Part shown: positions 60,628 through 64,000 of the stretch, one piece after another
Position numbering within the stretch: the first letter of the stretch is position 1
Layout: each line of letters opens with the position of its first letter
DNA from: Bacteriovoracales bacterium
GTDB taxonomy: Bacteria; Bdellovibrionota; Bacteriovoracia; Bacteriovoracales; Bacteriovoracaceae
Length of the DNA stretch: 64,000 bases
Reading direction: 5' to 3'
Assembly (NCBI GenBank): GCA_030149295.1
Contig: JASBRV010000135.1
Location: 1-64,000, forward strand
Translations under genes and position numbers: made by a program
Notes under the pieces: model-generated
Told to the model about the DNA's origin: nothing
The model's input: the letters and a program-made list of their open reading frames with translations, nothing else
Databases searched by the model: none

Positions 60628-61863
60628 ATGTCGGTAGATGTCTACCTCAATTGGTTTCAGGATCACATGTTAGCCACTGTTGCTGTGGGGCTAACGATGA
60701 TTCTCATTTATCATTATCTGACAGAGAGAGATACAGGGGTTAAGCTTTCAAAACGTTACAGAAACTCTATTTTTGAGGCTCAGTCTAAAGTTTTCCTCAA
60801 TGCTACTCAATATCTTATCTCTGGAAATAAAGACCTGGCGATTAAAGAGTTTTTGAGCGCAGTTGATATTAACCGTGAAACTATTGAGACCTACTTCGCC
60901 CTCGGTGGACTTTTTCGTAGTAACGGAGAAATTGAAAAGGCAATCTCAATTCATCGTAGCCTTATCGCCAGAGAAAATATCAGCGAATCTGATAGATTAA
61001 GATCCTTAAAAGAATTGGCCATTGATTTTGATAAAGGTGGTTTTGTCGATAAAGCGATTGAAACTTATAAAGATGTTCTTAAAATAAATCGAGACCAGTT
61101 TGAAGTGATTCAATCCTTATGTCGTATCTTTGAAGACGTTGAGGATTGGGATCAAGCCTATAACTATAGAATCATGCTATCAAAAGTTGGTCATGAGAAT
61201 CAGGCAGAAACCATTAGCCATATACTTGTGCAAAAAGCGAAATCCCTCTTTGAAAAGGGAGAGTTCGCCCGCTGTAATGAGGATCTCGAGGACGCCTTTC
61301 GTTTTGCGCCTTCTGTGTCCGCAAAGATTCTGAGATTAAGGCTCCATTTGACGACAGGAAATTTAGATCAGGCGAAGGATCTGTTGATTGAGCTCCTTAA
61401 AGAACATCCCATGTACACTTCTTTTATCTTTGAGTCCCTGAGTGAAGGCTTCAAGGGGAATGAAGATGTGAAAAACTCTTATCAAGCACGCTTTGATATG
61501 CTTAAGGAGTTTTTCTTGGATATGGATGATAGTGAGCTAGATGTATCTCCAAGTGTTGTATTGACTAAAGTACGTCTTTTAAAGCATGCGAGTAGGCAAG
61601 AGGATGCTTACACCATAATGAAAAAGTTCATGGAATCGAATCAAAGTCCCTCTGACGTCATCAAGAGTGAGTATATCAAGCTTTTGATCCAGCTAGGAAA
61701 GAGAGATGAAGTAGTTGATCAGGTCGAAGGAATGCTTGAAAATTACCATCAGTCTTTAACAAAACACTATTGTAATAATTGTGGTTTTAACTCCGACGAT
61801 ATTTTTTGGCGTTGTCCACAATGTCACGAATGGGAGACCATTCAGTTTAGATGGAAGGTGTGA
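60628..61863 (+). CDS. lapB: lipopolysaccharide assembly protein LapB
   Basis: Inner-membrane TPR protein that with FtsH controls LpxC and so LPS synthesis (411 aa). The N-terminal membrane helix (about residues 12-30) is followed by TPR-like repeats with the ETYFALGGLFRSNGEIEKAI pattern, and a C-terminal rubredoxin-like domain with CNNCGF and CPQCHEW. It is linked to sppA, and its stop overlaps the next ATG (TGATG). Confidence 0.93.
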   Translation: MSVDVYLNWFQDHMLATVAVGLTMILIYHYLTERDTGVKLSKRYRNSIFEAQSKVFLNATQYLISGNKDLAIKEFLSAVDINRETIETYFALGGLFRSNGEIEKAISIHRSLIARENISESDRLRSLKELAIDFDKGGFVDKAIETYKDVLKINRDQFEVIQSLCRIFEDVEDWDQAYNYRIMLSKVGHENQAETISHILVQKAKSLFEKGEFARCNEDLEDAFRFAPSVSAKILRLRLHLTTGNLDQAKDLLIELLKEHPMYTSFIFESLSEGFKGNEDVKNSYQARFDMLKEFFLDMDDSELDVSPSVVLTKVRLLKHASRQEDAYTIMKKFMESNQSPSDVIKSEYIKLLIQLGKRDEVVDQVEGMLENYHQSLTKHYCNNCGFNSDDIFWRCPQCHEWETIQFRWKV

Positions 61864-62255
61864 TGGTAAAGTACATGCTCCTACTATCATTGTTTCTATC
61901 ACCTCTTCAGGCTAAAGAAAAAAGAGTCAGAGTCGCTTACTATAATCATCTCTTTGGTCATATTCATAAGAATCCTTCCCGTTATTCCATTTCTCTCTCT
62001 ACCATTAGTTGTGGCCATCCCATTTCGATCTTGGGAAAGAAAGGGAAGGAAATTAAAAGTGGTCAATTTTATAAAGTTAAGGTAGGTCCCTATGTTGGGT
62101 TTATTTCAGAGAAGTATTTGAATCGCAAAAAACCAACTTGTTTTCAAGATAAGTATTCTCGATTTTTCGACAATCTTGAACTCAGCCTTACGGATATGTA
62201 CTACTGGGGAAAACTCTATGATCAATATGTCTATGGGAGGTCAACAGTTCAATGA
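61863..62255 (+). CDS. secreted SH3-like protein
   Basis: Protein of 130 aa with a signal peptide (MVKYMLLLSLFLSPLQAKE). Residues about 20-90 resemble a bacterial SH3 fold (VRVAYYNHLFGHIHKNPSRY, then ISILGKKG, KVKVGPYVGFISEKYL), a fold often used to bind cell wall. It is coupled to lapB (1-nt overlap) and to the next gene (4-nt overlap). Function inferred only in general terms. Confidence 0.65.
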   Translation: MVKYMLLLSLFLSPLQAKEKRVRVAYYNHLFGHIHKNPSRYSISLSTISCGHPISILGKKGKEIKSGQFYKVKVGPYVGFISEKYLNRKKPTCFQDKYSRFFDNLELSLTDMYYWGKLYDQYVYGRSTVQ

Positions 62256-63148
62256 AGATGTTACCTTTTATCATATTGATCTTTTGTTCTGTAGCCTATA
62301 CGGCGCCAGAGGATGTTTCCCAAAAGGAATCTCAAGACTTAGAGCCTATGGTAGCGCCTATCGAATTTGATAAGATCAAAGAGGTCATAAAAAAAGATCG
62401 TCTCGATGGAACGGTACAAAAGAAAAAACAAAAAATCGTCAAAAAAACGAATGAAAGACGCCAGAGAAAAATCGACCTTTATAATATTCCTGGTGAAAAG
62501 GACTTTTGGAGTTTCTTTTCAGAGTACTGGCTAGTTAAAAATGTCACGATTCTTAAGTGGGACTTTAAAAAACCTGATTACGGTTTAGATATTTCCTTTA
62601 AAAACTTTTTAGAGGATCTAGGTATTTTCGAGGTGAAATATAAGATTTTACTCGTCAACACACCTGACATAAGCCACTTTGCTCTACCTAGTGATGATGG
62701 GGAAATTCTTTTCCTTCTTTCTGTGCCCTTCATTCGAACACTTGATTTAAGTAAATTGGAGATCTCGATTCTTCTCTTAGAAGATTACTTAAGGGTGAAG
62801 GAGGGGTACTTTAAAGAATTTGTCTCCGTAAAGGGGCTAAAAGAATTTATGGGGGGGAACTTTCATAATAAAGATCTTAATACCCAAATCCTAAAGAAGG
62901 TCGCTGAAAAATATGATGATATTATCTTTGATAAGGGATTTAATTTTCAGCAGCAATTCAATGTGACGAATAAAATGAATGCCATGCTTAAAAGTAATCT
63001 GAAATGGTGGAATGGTTATTTTCTTCTTTTGGGGAAGATTGATAACCTCGTTAAGACAAATATTCTTTACCAAAAGTATCTTAAAATCTATCCTAGCCCC
63101 GAGCTACAAATTGGTTGGCTAAAGCCTCAAAAGAAGAAAGTACTTTAA
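62252..63148 (+). CDS. hypothetical secreted protein, possible degenerate M48-like peptidase
   Basis: Protein of 298 aa with a signal peptide (MKMLPFIILIFCSVAYTAPE). After a Lys-rich segment (residues 35-75), the stretch HFALPSDDGEILFLLSVPFI with a following ISILLLEDYLRVKEGYF resembles the M48 metallopeptidase core, in which a segment AFALPGG...GLL is followed by HExxH; here the zinc motif reads LLEDYLR, so activity would be lost. This similarity is by eye and weak. It is coupled to the SH3-like gene. Function unknown. Confidence 0.6.
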   Translation: MKMLPFIILIFCSVAYTAPEDVSQKESQDLEPMVAPIEFDKIKEVIKKDRLDGTVQKKKQKIVKKTNERRQRKIDLYNIPGEKDFWSFFSEYWLVKNVTILKWDFKKPDYGLDISFKNFLEDLGIFEVKYKILLVNTPDISHFALPSDDGEILFLLSVPFIRTLDLSKLEISILLLEDYLRVKEGYFKEFVSVKGLKEFMGGNFHNKDLNTQILKKVAEKYDDIIFDKGFNFQQQFNVTNKMNAMLKSNLKWWNGYFLLLGKIDNLVKTNILYQKYLKIYPSPELQIGWLKPQKKKVL

Positions 63149-63970
63149 ATGGTCAAAGCGACATTTTTCACAACAAATCTTTCCCGACATTTTTATTACT
63201 TTTTTGGCTTTCAATTTATTAATGCGATAGTCCATCTCGTTATTTTATCGATCATCTCATTTTTTCATTTTCTCTTAGATCACCGTATGGCGGATATTCA
63301 GGATTGGGTTTTCTTCCATGGTTGGGAAGTTTTGGCTTTGGGAAAAATTATTGCATTGGTTGCTATTTTTAGGTTCCTAGGAATTCTCTCTTTCGAGAGA
63401 AAACCTCTTCTTCATTTGCTTGCTTTTAATCGGGGGTTTTGGCGCAAGGAACTCTTTATATGTATATCATTTAGTCTTATTGGGATTCTTTTTTTGGGTT
63501 CTCCCATCCAGGATGAGACCTATGAATTTAATCTTTATAGATTCATTGTTAATCTCATCGGCGTTTCCTCATTTTATTTGGGTGAAGGACTTCTCGTTTT
63601 AGCTCTGAACAAATGGCTTCCCCTAAAAAGAGGACAATTTTCCATTGAGGTTGTTTGCTTTAGTCTTATCTCTTTTCTTATTCATAAAAACCTCTTTGTT
63701 TACGGACAGGGGTGGAATGGGGTAATTATTTTTCATTTAATCATGGTCTTTTCTCTTTTAAAGATGAGAGGAGATTTTTCTTGGCTTCACAGTTTTCTTT
63801 GGACTCTCTTATTTCTCGTACCACTTGCTATCGGTTTTGGAATGGACCCGATATGGACTGACCAATTTAGTCCTTTTGAGTTTCTCAATGAAATGACAGG
63901 AATTGAGGTGGGAGTTTTCACTTTGTTGACACTTTTTTACGTCAGACGTCGTAAGCTAGGTGGTATTTAA
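63149..63970 (+). CDS. hypothetical polytopic membrane protein
   Basis: Protein of 273 aa with about seven hydrophobic segments (near residues 12-33, 55-75, 96-114, 126-147, 160-175, 185-198 and 205-225, then 245-262). No conserved signature is recognised. It starts immediately after the stop of the preceding gene, so it is the last member of the lapB-SH3-peptidase-like operon. Likely inner membrane. Confidence 0.65.
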   Translation: MVKATFFTTNLSRHFYYFFGFQFINAIVHLVILSIISFFHFLLDHRMADIQDWVFFHGWEVLALGKIIALVAIFRFLGILSFERKPLLHLLAFNRGFWRKELFICISFSLIGILFLGSPIQDETYEFNLYRFIVNLIGVSSFYLGEGLLVLALNKWLPLKRGQFSIEVVCFSLISFLIHKNLFVYGQGWNGVIIFHLIMVFSLLKMRGDFSWLHSFLWTLLFLVPLAIGFGMDPIWTDQFSPFEFLNEMTGIEVGVFTLLTLFYVRRRKLGGI

Positions 63971-64000
63971 ACCAACTTTATTCCTCGGGAAAAAGGTTTA

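Overview
The window is 64 kb of compact, AT-rich chromosome from a Gram-negative bacterium. It carries LPS-assembly genes (an lptE-like lipoprotein gene and lapB), an Mla/MCE lipid-transport operon, several lipoproteins and many secreted proteins. A TIGR02147-type regulator, a secreted CxxCH protein of a kind I recall from myxobacteria, paired cyclic-nucleotide-binding proteins, c-di-GMP proteins and a eukaryote-like kinase together suggest Bdellovibrionota, probably the Bacteriovorax/Halobacteriovorax side. That placement is inference. No rRNA, tRNA, CRISPR array, integrase, transposase or phage gene was seen.

Layout. (1) 0-10 kb: a methyltransferase, then a minus-strand housekeeping block: nrdR, nusB, glyA, fabF, acpP, fabG, fabD, fabH and rpmF. 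This is the usual fatty-acid cluster but without plsX, and terminators follow acpP and rpmF. (2) 10-14 kb: small unknown secreted or membrane proteins, then a cNMP-binding protein with yceD. (3) 14-25.7 kb: aroK, a pseudo-receiver protein, alr, the mlaE-mlaF-mlaD operon, a GYF-domain membrane protein that runs into the next gene through an A10 tract, a methyltransferase, a dciA-like gene, lptE, holA and rpsT. (4) 25.8-33.6 kb: beta-oxidation genes (3-hydroxyacyl-CoA dehydrogenase, enoyl-CoA hydratase, acyl-CoA dehydrogenase, thiolase), a histone-H1-like protein with a zinc-knuckle domain, a lipoprotein apparently starting at ATT, and a second cNMP-binding protein.

(5) 33.6-37.7 kb: an AT-rich island of about 4.1 kb. 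A 51-bp direct repeat that is the 3' end of the cNMP-binding gene bounds it on both sides. It carries a TIGR02147 regulator, a secreted HExxH protein, a large secreted CxxCH protein and a structured non-coding tail. This is the most unusual region of the window.

(6) 37.7-49.5 kb: bpt (N-end rule), a VWA lipoprotein, a GYF-GYF-PilZ protein, an alpha/beta-hydrolase lacking its nucleophile, a Ser/Thr kinase, and an overlapping operon of an FHA-GGDEF protein, mutL, miaA and a PEP-synthase/PPDK regulator. (7) 49.5-64 kb: pgi with two acyl-CoA dehydrogenases, a glycoside-hydrolase-like protein, two head-to-head endonuclease/exonuclease/phosphatase paralogues, rlmN, sppA, lapB and a trailing operon of an SH3-like protein, a possibly degenerate peptidase and a membrane protein.

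The genome is very compact. Many genes overlap by 1-17 nt on the same strand, and convergent genes often overlap at their stops (804/812, 3196/3199, 23114/23135, 45147/45150, 55388/55391). GTG and TTG starts are common and were chosen where a Shine-Dalgarno sequence decides.
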